A stretch of DNA of 64,000 nt, from the NCBI RefSeq assembly GCF_002305895.1, contig NZ_CP022203.1, positions 310,001 to 374,000 on the forward strand, in the 5' to 3' direction. The DNA comes from Corallococcus macrosporus DSM 14697 (lineage in GTDB: Bacteria; Myxococcota; Myxococcia; Myxococcales; Myxococcaceae). The translations under genes were made by a program, and so were the position numbers. Under the pieces are notes generated by a model. The model worked only from the letters and a program-made list of their open reading frames with translations, did not search any database and was not told where the DNA came from. Positions 8,155 through 16,113 of this stretch are shown here, in pieces (position 1 is the first letter of the stretch; each line of letters begins with the position of its first letter).

Positions 8155-8877
8155 ATGACCCGATTCTTTTGGCTGCATGATGATGATGCGGCGACCGCCG
8201 CTTTCAGTGGGAGCTTCAACGCCACGCACAAGTGGAGTCTGCCCGGCGTGAAGTGCCCCACCTGTGGCGCGACCTGGAGTGCCTGGGGGAATCACTATCC
8301 TCTCGTGGACCTGTCGCGCCTGCCGGAGCATGCGGCATTCGAGCAGGCCCGACCGGAGCCGTTCATCGAGTTCTCCCGCCTTCGAGAACGGGTACGCCCC
8401 TTGGCCCCTCCTGGAGCGGTGCTCCCGCCTGGCGCGGCCTTCGGTCCATTGGTTGGCACCGCGTCAGGCGAATTCGGTCCATTCACATGGCAGGGAACTT
8501 CGCTCCTGCTCGTGCGCCGCGATGCGATGGAGCGCTTGCAAGCCGAAGGCGTGCGCGGGTTGCTCGGTGGCCGGACGGAGTTGCGATTCCGCAAGAAGGC
8601 GCCGCCGGAGTTGCTGGACCTTCAACTGGAGCCACGCGGGCTGCTCCATCCGGATTGCATCCCTGCCGGTACGCCTCCGCCGTGCCCGACCTGTGGACGG
8701 CATGCCTTTGCTCGGCCCGATGAGCCCATCCTCGCAGCGGCTTCGCTCCCGACGGACGTGGACGTGTTCCGGCTCGAGAACTTCGCGACGATGATTGTCG
8801 GGACCGAGCGGTTCGTTGATGCGGTGAAGCGCCTCGAACTGCCGGGAATCGCCTGCCGGGAGCTCCCTACCCGCTGA
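8155..8877 (+). CDS. sitI6: SitI6-like double-CXXCG immunity protein
   Basis: A 240-residue cytoplasmic protein with two CPTCG motifs, C34/C37 and C177/C180, which define the Myxococcus double-CXXCG paralogous family (TIGR02264, SitI6). The four cysteines probably bind one zinc ion. The start is the ATG 6 nt after the toxin stop, with AAGGA just before it. Its expected role is to neutralise the cognate SitA6 toxin delivered from kin cells, and the partnership is supported by gene order. The last 11 bases overlap the 3' end of the convergent AlkC-like gene, which suggests the cassette was inserted against that gene. Confidence 0.82.
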   Translation: MTRFFWLHDDDAATAAFSGSFNATHKWSLPGVKCPTCGATWSAWGNHYPLVDLSRLPEHAAFEQARPEPFIEFSRLRERVRPLAPPGAVLPPGAAFGPLVGTASGEFGPFTWQGTSLLLVRRDAMERLQAEGVRGLLGGRTELRFRKKAPPELLDLQLEPRGLLHPDCIPAGTPPPCPTCGRHAFARPDEPILAAASLPTDVDVFRLENFATMIVGTERFVDAVKRLELPGIACRELPTR

Positions 8878-9976
8878 CCTCGACCACGCCCAGCGGCAAG
8901 CCCTGTCCATTCACCAGGGCTTCGAAGCGGTGCGGTCCGGCGTAGTGCTTGCGCGTGGTGAGCTGCGCGAAGGAGACGCGCTTGCCCACCGTCTCCGCCT
9001 GCCCCGGGCCAAGCAGCAGCTCCTTCACCTTGAACACCTTGGGCTTCGCCTCGCCGTTGGCCTTCTGGAAGTGCACCGCCAGGTCCACCACCAGCGTCTG
9101 CGGCTGCTGGGAGCGGTTGGCCACCTCGAAGTGGACCTCCACGGTGTCACCCAGCGCCGCGCGGCGGGGGAGCTTCGTCACCCGCGCCTCGATGCCCGAC
9201 GGCGGCCGCGCGCCCACCACCGCCAGCGCGGCGGGCTCCCCGCGCTTGATGGCCGAGCGCAGCGCGTGGCGCACCAGCCACTCCCGCTCCGGCGGGGCGC
9301 CCTTCATCCACCGCGTCGCCACCTGCACCAGCAGGGCGGGGTGGTCCTTGCCCATGTCATTCAGGTTGTTGGCCACCGAGCGGCGCACGTACAGCGCCGG
9401 GTCGTCCTTCAGCCGCTCCAGCAGCGCGAGCACCGGCGTGGGGTCCTTCTGGAACGCGCGCAGCCGCGAGGCCCACGGCAGGCGCGTGCGCGTACCCTCC
9501 GACACCAGCCGCCGCACATGCTCGCTCGGGTCCTCCGTCCACTCGCGCAGCCGGCCCAGCGTCTTCGCCGTGTGCCGCTCCAGGTAGGGCCGGATGGAGA
9601 ACTCCGCGGTGAAGCGCTGGGTGAGCGCGTGCTGGGCGCGCATGGACGGCTCGAAGTGCTCCAGCCCGTGCTCCGCCACGTACATCGTGTGGGGCAGGTA
9701 GAAGAAGGAGGCCATGGCGCCGCCCTCCGTGACTTCCGCCCGGGGGCCAAGCGAGCGCAGCAGCACCTCCACCGCCTCCGGGTAGTCCTGGGGCAGCGCG
9801 CGGTGCAGCGCGCCAGCGATATGACGCGCCCGGTCCATCAGCTCATGGCTCTCCAGGCCCTTCGCGGCCTCCCGGACGAAGGCGGCGCGAGGGAAGGAGG
9901 GCGCCGCGGCGTGGAGTGACGCGGCGAGGCGCTCGACGAGCCGCGCGTCGAAGAAACTCTTGAGGTGGTCCGCCAT
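8867..9976 (-). CDS. alkC: AlkC-type DNA alkylation repair glycosylase
   Basis: The 369-residue product starts MADHLKSFFDARLVERL at 9976. Residues about 1-255 form a helical-repeat (HEAT-like) body with segments typical of AlkC, such as ALTQRFTAEFSIRPYLE and YVRRSVANNLNDMGKDHP. Residues about 265-369 form a beta-rich domain matching the Ig-like C-terminal domain known from AlkC proteins. AlkC removes 3-methyladenine and 3-methylcytosine from DNA without flipping the base, starting base excision repair. An upstream extension to 10060 adds a Pro/Gly-rich stretch with no homology and was rejected. The gene is monocistronic, convergent with sitI6 (11-nt overlap) and divergent from the histidine kinase. 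Confidence 0.8.
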   Translation of the reverse strand: MADHLKSFFDARLVERLAASLHAAAPSFPRAAFVREAAKGLESHELMDRARHIAGALHRALPQDYPEAVEVLLRSLGPRAEVTEGGAMASFFYLPHTMYVAEHGLEHFEPSMRAQHALTQRFTAEFSIRPYLERHTAKTLGRLREWTEDPSEHVRRLVSEGTRTRLPWASRLRAFQKDPTPVLALLERLKDDPALYVRRSVANNLNDMGKDHPALLVQVATRWMKGAPPEREWLVRHALRSAIKRGEPAALAVVGARPPSGIEARVTKLPRRAALGDTVEVHFEVANRSQQPQTLVVDLAVHFQKANGEAKPKVFKVKELLLGPGQAETVGKRVSFAQLTTRKHYAGPHRFEALVNGQGLPLGVVEVSG

Positions 9977-10117
9977 GGTGCGTGCATCCTGGCATGGGCT
10001 CCCCGGCGCATCAGCCCCATGTGCGTGCCAGGAGGCGGCGGTGGGCAGGCGGCCGGACAACGGTGGACTGGGCAGTCCGGGGTGGCTCTGCTAGGCCCTC
10101 GGCCCGTGGAGAAGCGA

Positions 10118-12088
10118 ATGGGCCAGCACGGGAGTCCGGACATGCGCGGCAGGCCCGTGGGGACGGAGCCCCGCTCCTTGCGCGAACAGCTCGCGGACGT
10201 GCCGGATTCGCTCGCGCTCCTGGAGGGGCTGTTCACCCATTCACCCGTGCCCTACGCCGTCTTCACCGCGGACGGCCACTGCCTGCTCACCAACCCCGCC
10301 TTCCTGGCGATGTTCGGCGCCGCGCCGCCGCCCGAGTACAGCCTCTTCAAGGACGAGCTGCTCGCGGAGCTGGGCTACGGGAAGCTGCTCCTGCGGGCCG
10401 TGTCGGGCGAGCGCGTCCAGACGCCGGTGTTCTGGTACGACGTGAAGGACTTGGAGCACGTGCGCGCGCCCGCGGAGGCCAGGCGCATCGCCATCTCCTG
10501 CACCGGCTTCCCCCTGGTGTCCGCCAACGGCGGCGTCACGCACATCGCCGTGGCCTACCAGGACATGACGGCGGAGCTGGCGGCCCGCGAGGCGGCGCAG
10601 GCGGAGCGGCGCAACCTGCTCCAGGTCTTCACCCAGGCGCCGGTGGCCATCAGCGTGCTGCGCGGCTACGCGCTGCGCTACGAGTTCGCCAACCCGCTGC
10701 TCCAGAAGCTCATGGGCGGCCGCGAGCTGAACGGGCGCACGCAGGAGGAGGCCATCCCCGACCTGTCACCGGAGCTGCTCAGCCTCCACCGGAGCGTCTT
10801 CGAGACGGGCGAGCGCGCCATCGCGCAGGAGTGCCCCGTCACCATCGACTACGAGGGCGCCGGCCGCGTCGAGACGAAGTTCTGGAACATCATCTTCGAG
10901 CCCCTGCGCGACGAGCGGGGCCAGGTGGATGGCCTGGTGACGTTCGCCTCCGACGTCACCGAGCAGGTGCTCGCGCGGCAGGCCGTGGAGAGCCAGCAGA
11001 AGTGGCTGGAGGCCGTGCTGGACCTGATGCCCATGCCGGTGGTGATGGCGGACCCGGCCAGCGGCGACCTCAACTTCTCCAACGCCGCGGCGGACCGGCT
11101 CTACGGCGGCCACATCCCGAGGGACGTGCCCGCCACCGCGTACGGTGAGCACTTCCACGTCACGGACCTGGCGGGGCGGCGGCTGCGCGTGGACGAAATC
11201 CCCTCCACCCGCGCGGCGCGGGGCGAGCGACTGGACGGCCTGGAGGTCCTCTGGCACACGGCCGCGGGCCAGTTCGCCCTCAGCATCTCCTCGGAGACGC
11301 TGCCCGCCATGCACGGCCACCCGTCCGTGGTGGTGATTCCCTTCCTGGACATCACCCGCCTCAAGACAGTGGAGCAGCACCTCCAGGAGGCCGTGCGCGC
11401 CCGCGACGAGTTCCTGTCCGTCGCCAGCCACGAACTGAAGACGCCGCTGACGTCGTTGGGCCTGCGGCTCCAGTCCTTCGCGCGCGCCATCCAGGCGGAC
11501 CCGGCGTCCGCGCTGGCCCAGCGTCACGGGCGCGAGGTGGAGGTCATGCGCCGGCAGATGACGCGCCTGTCGGAGCTGGTGGACGGGCTGCTCGACGTGT
11601 CCCGCATCAGCACCGGCCGGCTGAAGCTCCAGTACGAGCCGGTGGACCTGTCCGCGCTGGTGAAGGAGGTGGCCGCGCGCTTCGAGCTGGAGGCGGCACG
11701 CGCCGGCTGCACGCTGCACGTGACGCACGCGGAGGGCCTGCGAGGGGCGTGGGACCGGCTCCGGCTGGAGCAGGTGGTGTCGAACCTGTTGTCCAACGCG
11801 CTCAAGTACGGCGCGGGCGCGCCCGTGCACGTCGAGGTGGCGCCCGGGGGCCTCGGCGCCCGGCTGTGGGTGAGGGACAGGGGCATCGGCATCGACCCGG
11901 AGGCCCACGCGCGCATCTTCCAGAAGTTCGAGCGCGCCGTGTCCGAGCGGAACTATGGCGGCATGGGCCTGGGGCTGTACGTGACGCGCACGCTGGTGGA
12001 GGCCCTGGGCGGCACCATCCAGGTGGACAGCCGGCCCGGCGAGGGCGCCACCTTCCGGGTGGAGCTGCCGCTCCAGCCCGCGAGATAG
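10118..12088 (+). CDS. PAS-domain sensor histidine kinase
   Basis: A 656-residue soluble histidine kinase. Three PAS-like regions are seen at roughly residues 35-155, 170-295 and 310-425. A HisKA domain follows with the phospho-acceptor His438 in SVASHELKTPLTSL, then a HATPase_c domain with N-box (LLSNALKYG), DRGIGID and GLGLYVTRTL. No membrane segment is present, so it probably senses a cytoplasmic or redox signal. The start at 10118 (MGQHGSPD) was chosen because GGAG lies about 7 nt upstream; the frame is open back to 9965 but that part is Gly/Arg-rich noise. No response regulator is adjacent, so its partner is elsewhere. It is divergent from the AlkC gene. Confidence 0.85.
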   Translation: MGQHGSPDMRGRPVGTEPRSLREQLADVPDSLALLEGLFTHSPVPYAVFTADGHCLLTNPAFLAMFGAAPPPEYSLFKDELLAELGYGKLLLRAVSGERVQTPVFWYDVKDLEHVRAPAEARRIAISCTGFPLVSANGGVTHIAVAYQDMTAELAAREAAQAERRNLLQVFTQAPVAISVLRGYALRYEFANPLLQKLMGGRELNGRTQEEAIPDLSPELLSLHRSVFETGERAIAQECPVTIDYEGAGRVETKFWNIIFEPLRDERGQVDGLVTFASDVTEQVLARQAVESQQKWLEAVLDLMPMPVVMADPASGDLNFSNAAADRLYGGHIPRDVPATAYGEHFHVTDLAGRRLRVDEIPSTRAARGERLDGLEVLWHTAAGQFALSISSETLPAMHGHPSVVVIPFLDITRLKTVEQHLQEAVRARDEFLSVASHELKTPLTSLGLRLQSFARAIQADPASALAQRHGREVEVMRRQMTRLSELVDGLLDVSRISTGRLKLQYEPVDLSALVKEVAARFELEAARAGCTLHVTHAEGLRGAWDRLRLEQVVSNLLSNALKYGAGAPVHVEVAPGGLGARLWVRDRGIGIDPEAHARIFQKFERAVSERNYGGMGLGLYVTRTLVEALGGTIQVDSRPGEGATFRVELPLQPAR

Positions 12089-12129
12089 GTCCCCCGCCCA
12101 AAGGGCGGAGAGGTTATACGGAGGGGGCC

Positions 12130-13272
12130 GTGCGCCTCCTCGCGCTTCACGTCCACGACTTCCGCAACCTCCCCCAGGTCCAGCTTTCGCCCAGCGCCCA
12201 CGCCACCATCGCGGTGGGGCAGAACGGGCAGGGCAAGACGAACCTGCTGGAGGCCCTCTACTTCCTGGCCACGCTCAAGCCCCTGCGCGCCGGGCGCCTG
12301 TCGGAGCTCGTTCGCTGGGGCTCGCAGGGCGCGCGGGTGACGGGGCGCTTCCTCCTCAAGGGCGCCGAGCGCGAAATCGCCGTGGAGGTGGGTGGCGGCA
12401 CGCGCCAGGCCTTCGTGGATGGGAAGAAGGCCGCCAGCCTGGAGGACTACTTCGGCGGCGTGTCCGTGGTGGCCTTCACGCCGGATGATTTGGAGGTGGT
12501 GAAGGGCGGGCCGGACTCGCGGCGCGGCTTCCTGGACCGGGCGGTGTTCAACCGCTTCCCCGCCTTCCTGCGCGAGAGCCGCGAGTACGCGCGGGCCCTG
12601 AAGAACCGCAACCGCCTGCTGCGCGAAGGCCACGCCGTGGACGCGGCGTACCTGGAGGCCTACGACGAGACGCTGGCGAAGGCTGGCGCGCGCATCTACT
12701 CGCGGCGGCGCGCGCTGATGGCGGAGCTGGCGCCCAGGGCCCAGGCGACCTTCGCCTCCATTGGCCGCACGGTGGACCCCGCGAACTATGGCTACCGTCC
12801 CGCGCACCTGGAGGGGGACTTCGCCGCGGCGGATGAGGCGGCGCTGGCCGCCATGCTGCGCGAGGGCCTCTCCGCGCGGCTGCGCCGGGACACGGAGCGG
12901 GGCTTCACCTCCGTGGGGCCGCACGCGGACGACGTGTCGGTGACGCTGGGTGGCCGCAGCGCGCGGGCCTACGCGAGCCAGGGACAGCAGCGGGCGCTGG
13001 TGCTCGGCTGGAAGATTGCCGAAATCGAGAACCTGGAGGCCGCCATGGGCTTCCTGCCGCTCTTGCTGCTGGACGACGTGTCGAGCGAGCTGGACCCCGA
13101 GCGCAACGCGTACCTCATGGGCTACCTGGCCAGGAGCGGCGCGCAGGTGGTGCTCACCACGACGGACGGCTCGCTGGTGCGGGGCGCGGCGGCGGACGAC
13201 ACGCTGTGGCTGGACGTGCACGGCGGACAGGTGGCGGTGCGCGCGGACGCCGGGCCGCCCCCCGCCCCCTGA
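12130..13272 (+). CDS. recF: DNA replication and repair protein RecF
   Basis: A 380-residue SMC-like ATPase. Walker A is GQNGQGKT (residues 30-37), the ABC signature is SQGQQRAL, and Walker B is LLLLDDVSSELD near the C-terminus. The RecF hallmark N-terminus (L.L.DFRNL) is also present. RecF binds gapped DNA and, with RecO and RecR, loads RecA at stalled forks. Start choice: GTG at 12130, preceded by GGAGGGGG. The frame extends far upstream through the kinase gene, but that part is a shadow. In many bacteria recF sits between dnaN and gyrB; here it is about 21 kb from gyrB, following a kinase. It ends 1 nt before the convergent membrane protein gene. Confidence 0.95.
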   Translation: MRLLALHVHDFRNLPQVQLSPSAHATIAVGQNGQGKTNLLEALYFLATLKPLRAGRLSELVRWGSQGARVTGRFLLKGAEREIAVEVGGGTRQAFVDGKKAASLEDYFGGVSVVAFTPDDLEVVKGGPDSRRGFLDRAVFNRFPAFLRESREYARALKNRNRLLREGHAVDAAYLEAYDETLAKAGARIYSRRRALMAELAPRAQATFASIGRTVDPANYGYRPAHLEGDFAAADEAALAAMLREGLSARLRRDTERGFTSVGPHADDVSVTLGGRSARAYASQGQQRALVLGWKIAEIENLEAAMGFLPLLLLDDVSSELDPERNAYLMGYLARSGAQVVLTTTDGSLVRGAAADDTLWLDVHGGQVAVRADAGPPPAP

Positions 13273-13273
13273 G

Positions 13274-13663
13274 TCACGGCGTCACGCGCCGGCGGTGCCA
13301 GGGCCAGTGGATGTGGAAGCGCCGCGCCGCGTGGTGCGGCTCGTCGCCCGGTGCCACGTGCTGGAAGAAGGGGAAGCGGTACTCCGCCCAGAGCACGCCA
13401 TACGCCACGGCGAAGAGGAAGGTGGCGACGGGCAGCCACCACGGCGTTCCCACGGCGAGCGCGATGATGGTGAGCACCAGCAGCGCGGCGCCGATGCCCA
13501 GCGACACCTCGCGCAGCCGCTTGGATTCGCTGAAGGCCAGCCCCATGGACACCACCGACAGGAGCAGAACGGGGACGGCCAGCCAGTAGCTGTGCCGCGT
13601 GTACAGGTTGGCGATTCCCAGCAGGAAGAGGCCGAGGCCGAATATCGCGAGTCCTCCGTCCAT
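13274..13663 (-). CDS. Small multi-pass membrane protein
   Basis: A 129-residue protein with about four hydrophobic helices (approximately residues 4-20, 27-43, 54-70, 73-91) and a His- and Arg-rich cytoplasmic tail (HHAARRFHIHWPWHRRR). A strong ribosome-binding site, AAGGAGGAACCC, precedes the ATG at 13663. I do not recognise the family. The His-rich tail could bind metal, but this is speculation. It is convergent with recF, with one base between their stops, and it is the only gene in its transcript as far as can be seen. Confidence 0.7.
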   Translation of the reverse strand: MDGGLAIFGLGLFLLGIANLYTRHSYWLAVPVLLLSVVSMGLAFSESKRLREVSLGIGAALLVLTIIALAVGTPWWLPVATFLFAVAYGVLWAEYRFPFFQHVAPGDEPHHAARRFHIHWPWHRRRVTP

Positions 13664-13954
13664 GGGTTCCTCCTTGTCCTTGATGCCGGGCGGCGTGCGT
13701 GTGTCGGGACAAAGCTGGGGCCGTGCGGTGTGGCTGGGGACTGCCCACGGAGGGATGCCCGCGTGAACCGGCTGGTGCCGTGGCGGACGGACGGCGCCTC
13801 CCGCATGGCGGGAATGTGACGCGCCCGGGGGGACTCAGAGGTGTGACAGTGGACGTTTCCCCCCTACCGCGCGGCGTGGAATTCCTTGCAGGTGCGCCAC
13901 TTGTGACGCATGACTCGGGCGCAGGGCCGGAAGAGAGCCACGAAGAACGGTGCC

Positions 13955-14458
13955 ATGCCGCGGATGACGTTGCTGTGCCTGCTGGTGGTCATGCCCCTGC
14001 TGGGCTGTCACCGGACGACGTTCGAGGATTCGGTCCTCTCCAAGCCCGCCGTGCGCTACCGCATCGGCACGCTCCCCGCGTATTGGAAGCAGGTGTGGCT
14101 GGAGGACAACGACCTCGCCTTCGCCGAGGAGGGCACCGGCCGCGCGCTCTCCGTCAACGCCACGTGCAAGGGACATGACGACCCGTCGCTGGAGGTGCTC
14201 ACCCGGCACCTGCTGGCGGGCTTCACGGACCGGCAGGCGCTGGCCGAACAGCGCATCCCCATGGACGGCCGCGAGGCCCTGCGCAGCCGCTACCTGGCGA
14301 GGATGGACGGCGTGCCCGTGCGCTTGGAGCTCGTGGTGTTGAAGAAGGACAACTGCGTGTTCGACTTCACCTACGTGTCACCGCCGGGGCTCGCGGACGC
14401 GCGCATGGCGGACTTCGACGCGCTGCTGGCCGGCTTCCACCTGGAGCGCAAGGGATGA
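13955..14458 (+). CDS. Lipoprotein heading the mla-like operon
   Basis: A 167-residue putative lipoprotein. The signal peptide MPRMTLLCLLVVMPLLGC ends in a lipobox at Cys18. The mature part is alpha/beta, 150 residues, of unrecognised family. The frame opens at 13910, adding 15 mostly basic residues; no ribosome-binding site decides between the two ATGs. The stop overlaps the permease ATG by 4 nt, so it is co-translated with the MlaE-type gene and may act as an envelope partner of the lipid transporter. This link is inferred from gene order. About 290 bp of apparently noncoding DNA precede it and should contain the operon promoter. Confidence 0.65.
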   Translation: MPRMTLLCLLVVMPLLGCHRTTFEDSVLSKPAVRYRIGTLPAYWKQVWLEDNDLAFAEEGTGRALSVNATCKGHDDPSLEVLTRHLLAGFTDRQALAEQRIPMDGREALRSRYLARMDGVPVRLELVVLKKDNCVFDFTYVSPPGLADARMADFDALLAGFHLERKG

Positions 14459-15288
14459 CGACGCGGCAGCCCGAGGTGGGCTCGGAGGTGGGCTCGGAGG
14501 CTGGCTTGGAGGCGGCCTCCGGAGCGCCGAGCCTGATGGACCGCCTGAAGGAGCGGCTGGAGTCGCTGGGCGCGCTGTCGCGGATGACGGGGCAGGTGTT
14601 CAGCCGCGCGGTGCGTCCGCCCTATGACTGGCGGGGGCTCGTGTACCACACGGAGTCGCTGGGCGTGCGCTCGCTGCCCATCGCGCTGCTCACCGCGATG
14701 TTCGCGGGGCTCGTCATCTCATTGCAGTTCGGCTACTTCCTGGCGCGCTTCGGCGTGCAGTACACCGTGGGCCGCGTGGTCATCCTCACGCTGTTCCGCG
14801 AGCTGGCGCCGGTGCTCACCGCGCTCACCGTGGGCGCGCGCATCGGCAGCGGCATCGCCGCGGAGCTGGGCGCCATGACGGTGACGGAGCAGGTGGACGC
14901 CATCCGCGCGCTGGGCGCGGACCCGCTGCGCAAGCTGGTGGTGCCCCGGGTGCTGGCGTGCCTGATTGTGCTGCCGGTGCTCACCGTGTTCGCGGACGTG
15001 GTGGGGCTGGTGGCGGGCGCGCTGGTGGTGAACGTCCAGTACGCCATTACCCTGAACCTCTTCTTCCAGGGCGCGCTGGACGCGGTGCTGATGCAGGACT
15101 TCGCCTCCGGCGTGTTCAAGGGCGCGGTGTTCGGGCTCATCGTCGGCCTGGTGGGCTGCTTCCGCGGGCTCACCGTGGAGGGCGGCACGGAGGGCGTGGG
15201 CCGCGCCACCACCCAGACGGTGGCGACCACGTCCGTGTCCGTGTGCCTGGCCGACTTCTTCATCACCCAGCTCACGCTGGTCCTGTGA
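14455..15288 (+). CDS. mlaE: MlaE-family lipid ABC transporter permease
   Basis: A 277-residue inner membrane protein with five to six hydrophobic segments and the MlaE/YrbE signature region: LTVGARIGSGIAAELGAMTV, then EQVDAIRALGADPLRKLVVPR. It is the transmembrane part of an Mla-type ABC transporter that moves phospholipids between inner and outer membranes. The N-terminal 30 residues contain a small repeat (EVGSEVGSEAG) not seen in typical MlaE and are probably a disordered leader. It overlaps the preceding lipoprotein by 4 nt and is followed 6 nt later by the ATPase gene, consistent with a single operon. Confidence 0.88.
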   Translation: MTTRQPEVGSEVGSEAGLEAASGAPSLMDRLKERLESLGALSRMTGQVFSRAVRPPYDWRGLVYHTESLGVRSLPIALLTAMFAGLVISLQFGYFLARFGVQYTVGRVVILTLFRELAPVLTALTVGARIGSGIAAELGAMTVTEQVDAIRALGADPLRKLVVPRVLACLIVLPVLTVFADVVGLVAGALVVNVQYAITLNLFFQGALDAVLMQDFASGVFKGAVFGLIVGLVGCFRGLTVEGGTEGVGRATTQTVATTSVSVCLADFFITQLTLVL

Positions 15289-15294
15289 CGCGCC

Positions 15295-16113
15295 ATGCGC
15301 TCCTCGTCCCAGACACCTGCTGAGTTCCAGTTCCAGCCGCCCCGGCCGGGCGAGCAGCTCATCTCCTTCGAGCACCTGACCAAGGCGTTCGGCGCCAAGC
15401 GCGTCTACGACGACATGGATTTGGACGTGCGCGCGGGGGAGACGCTGGTGGTGATGGGCGGCTCGGGCACGGGCAAGAGCGTGCTGCTCAAGTGCCTCAT
15501 CGGCCTGCTGACGCCGGACACCGGCCGCATCCTCTTCCAGGGGCATGATTTGACGCGCTTCTCGGAGGAGGCGTTCATCCCGGTGCGCCGCCACGTGGCC
15601 ATGGTGTTCCAGGGCGCGGCGCTCTTCGACTCGCTCAACGTGGGGGAGAACGTGGCCTATCCGCTGCGCGAGCACTTCCCGGACATGCCCGCCGACCAGG
15701 TGCGCGCGCGCGTGGCGGAGAAGCTGACGCTGGTGGACCTGCCCGACACCGAGCACCTGATGCCGTCGGACCTGTCGGGCGGCATGCGCAAGCGGGTGGG
15801 GCTGGCGCGCGCCATCGCCACCGAGCCGGAAGTCATCCTCTGGGACGAGCCCACCACGGGCCTGGACCCCGTCACCACGCAGTCCATCAACGTGTTGATC
15901 AACTCGATGAAGACGCGGCTGGGTTGTACCTCCATCGTCGTGACTCACGACATGGTGAGCGCGTTCACCGTGGGAGACCGCATCGCCATGCTGGCCAATC
16001 GGAGAATCGTGCAGGTGGGCACGCCGCGGGAGATGCTGCGCTCCACCGTGCCGGAGGTGCGGGCCTTCCTGGACGCGCGCCGCGTGGAGCTCTATCCGGA
16101 GGGCACGCGATGA
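15295..16113 (+). CDS. mlaF: MlaF-family lipid ABC transporter ATPase
   Basis: A 272-residue ABC ATPase. Walker A is GGSGTGKSV (near residue 55), Q-loop VFQGAALFDSL, signature LSGGMRKRVGLARA, Walker B VILWDEPTTGLD and H-loop VVTHD. The signature with GGMRKR and the Q-loop are characteristic of MlaF. It powers phospholipid movement through the MlaE permease together with the MCE protein encoded next. The stop overlaps the ATG of the next gene by 4 nt (ATGA). The first 20 residues are a Gln/Pro-rich extension. ATG at 15295 is the first start after the permease stop. Confidence 0.9.
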   Translation: MRSSSQTPAEFQFQPPRPGEQLISFEHLTKAFGAKRVYDDMDLDVRAGETLVVMGGSGTGKSVLLKCLIGLLTPDTGRILFQGHDLTRFSEEAFIPVRRHVAMVFQGAALFDSLNVGENVAYPLREHFPDMPADQVRARVAEKLTLVDLPDTEHLMPSDLSGGMRKRVGLARAIATEPEVILWDEPTTGLDPVTTQSINVLINSMKTRLGCTSIVVTHDMVSAFTVGDRIAMLANRRIVQVGTPREMLRSTVPEVRAFLDARRVELYPEGTR

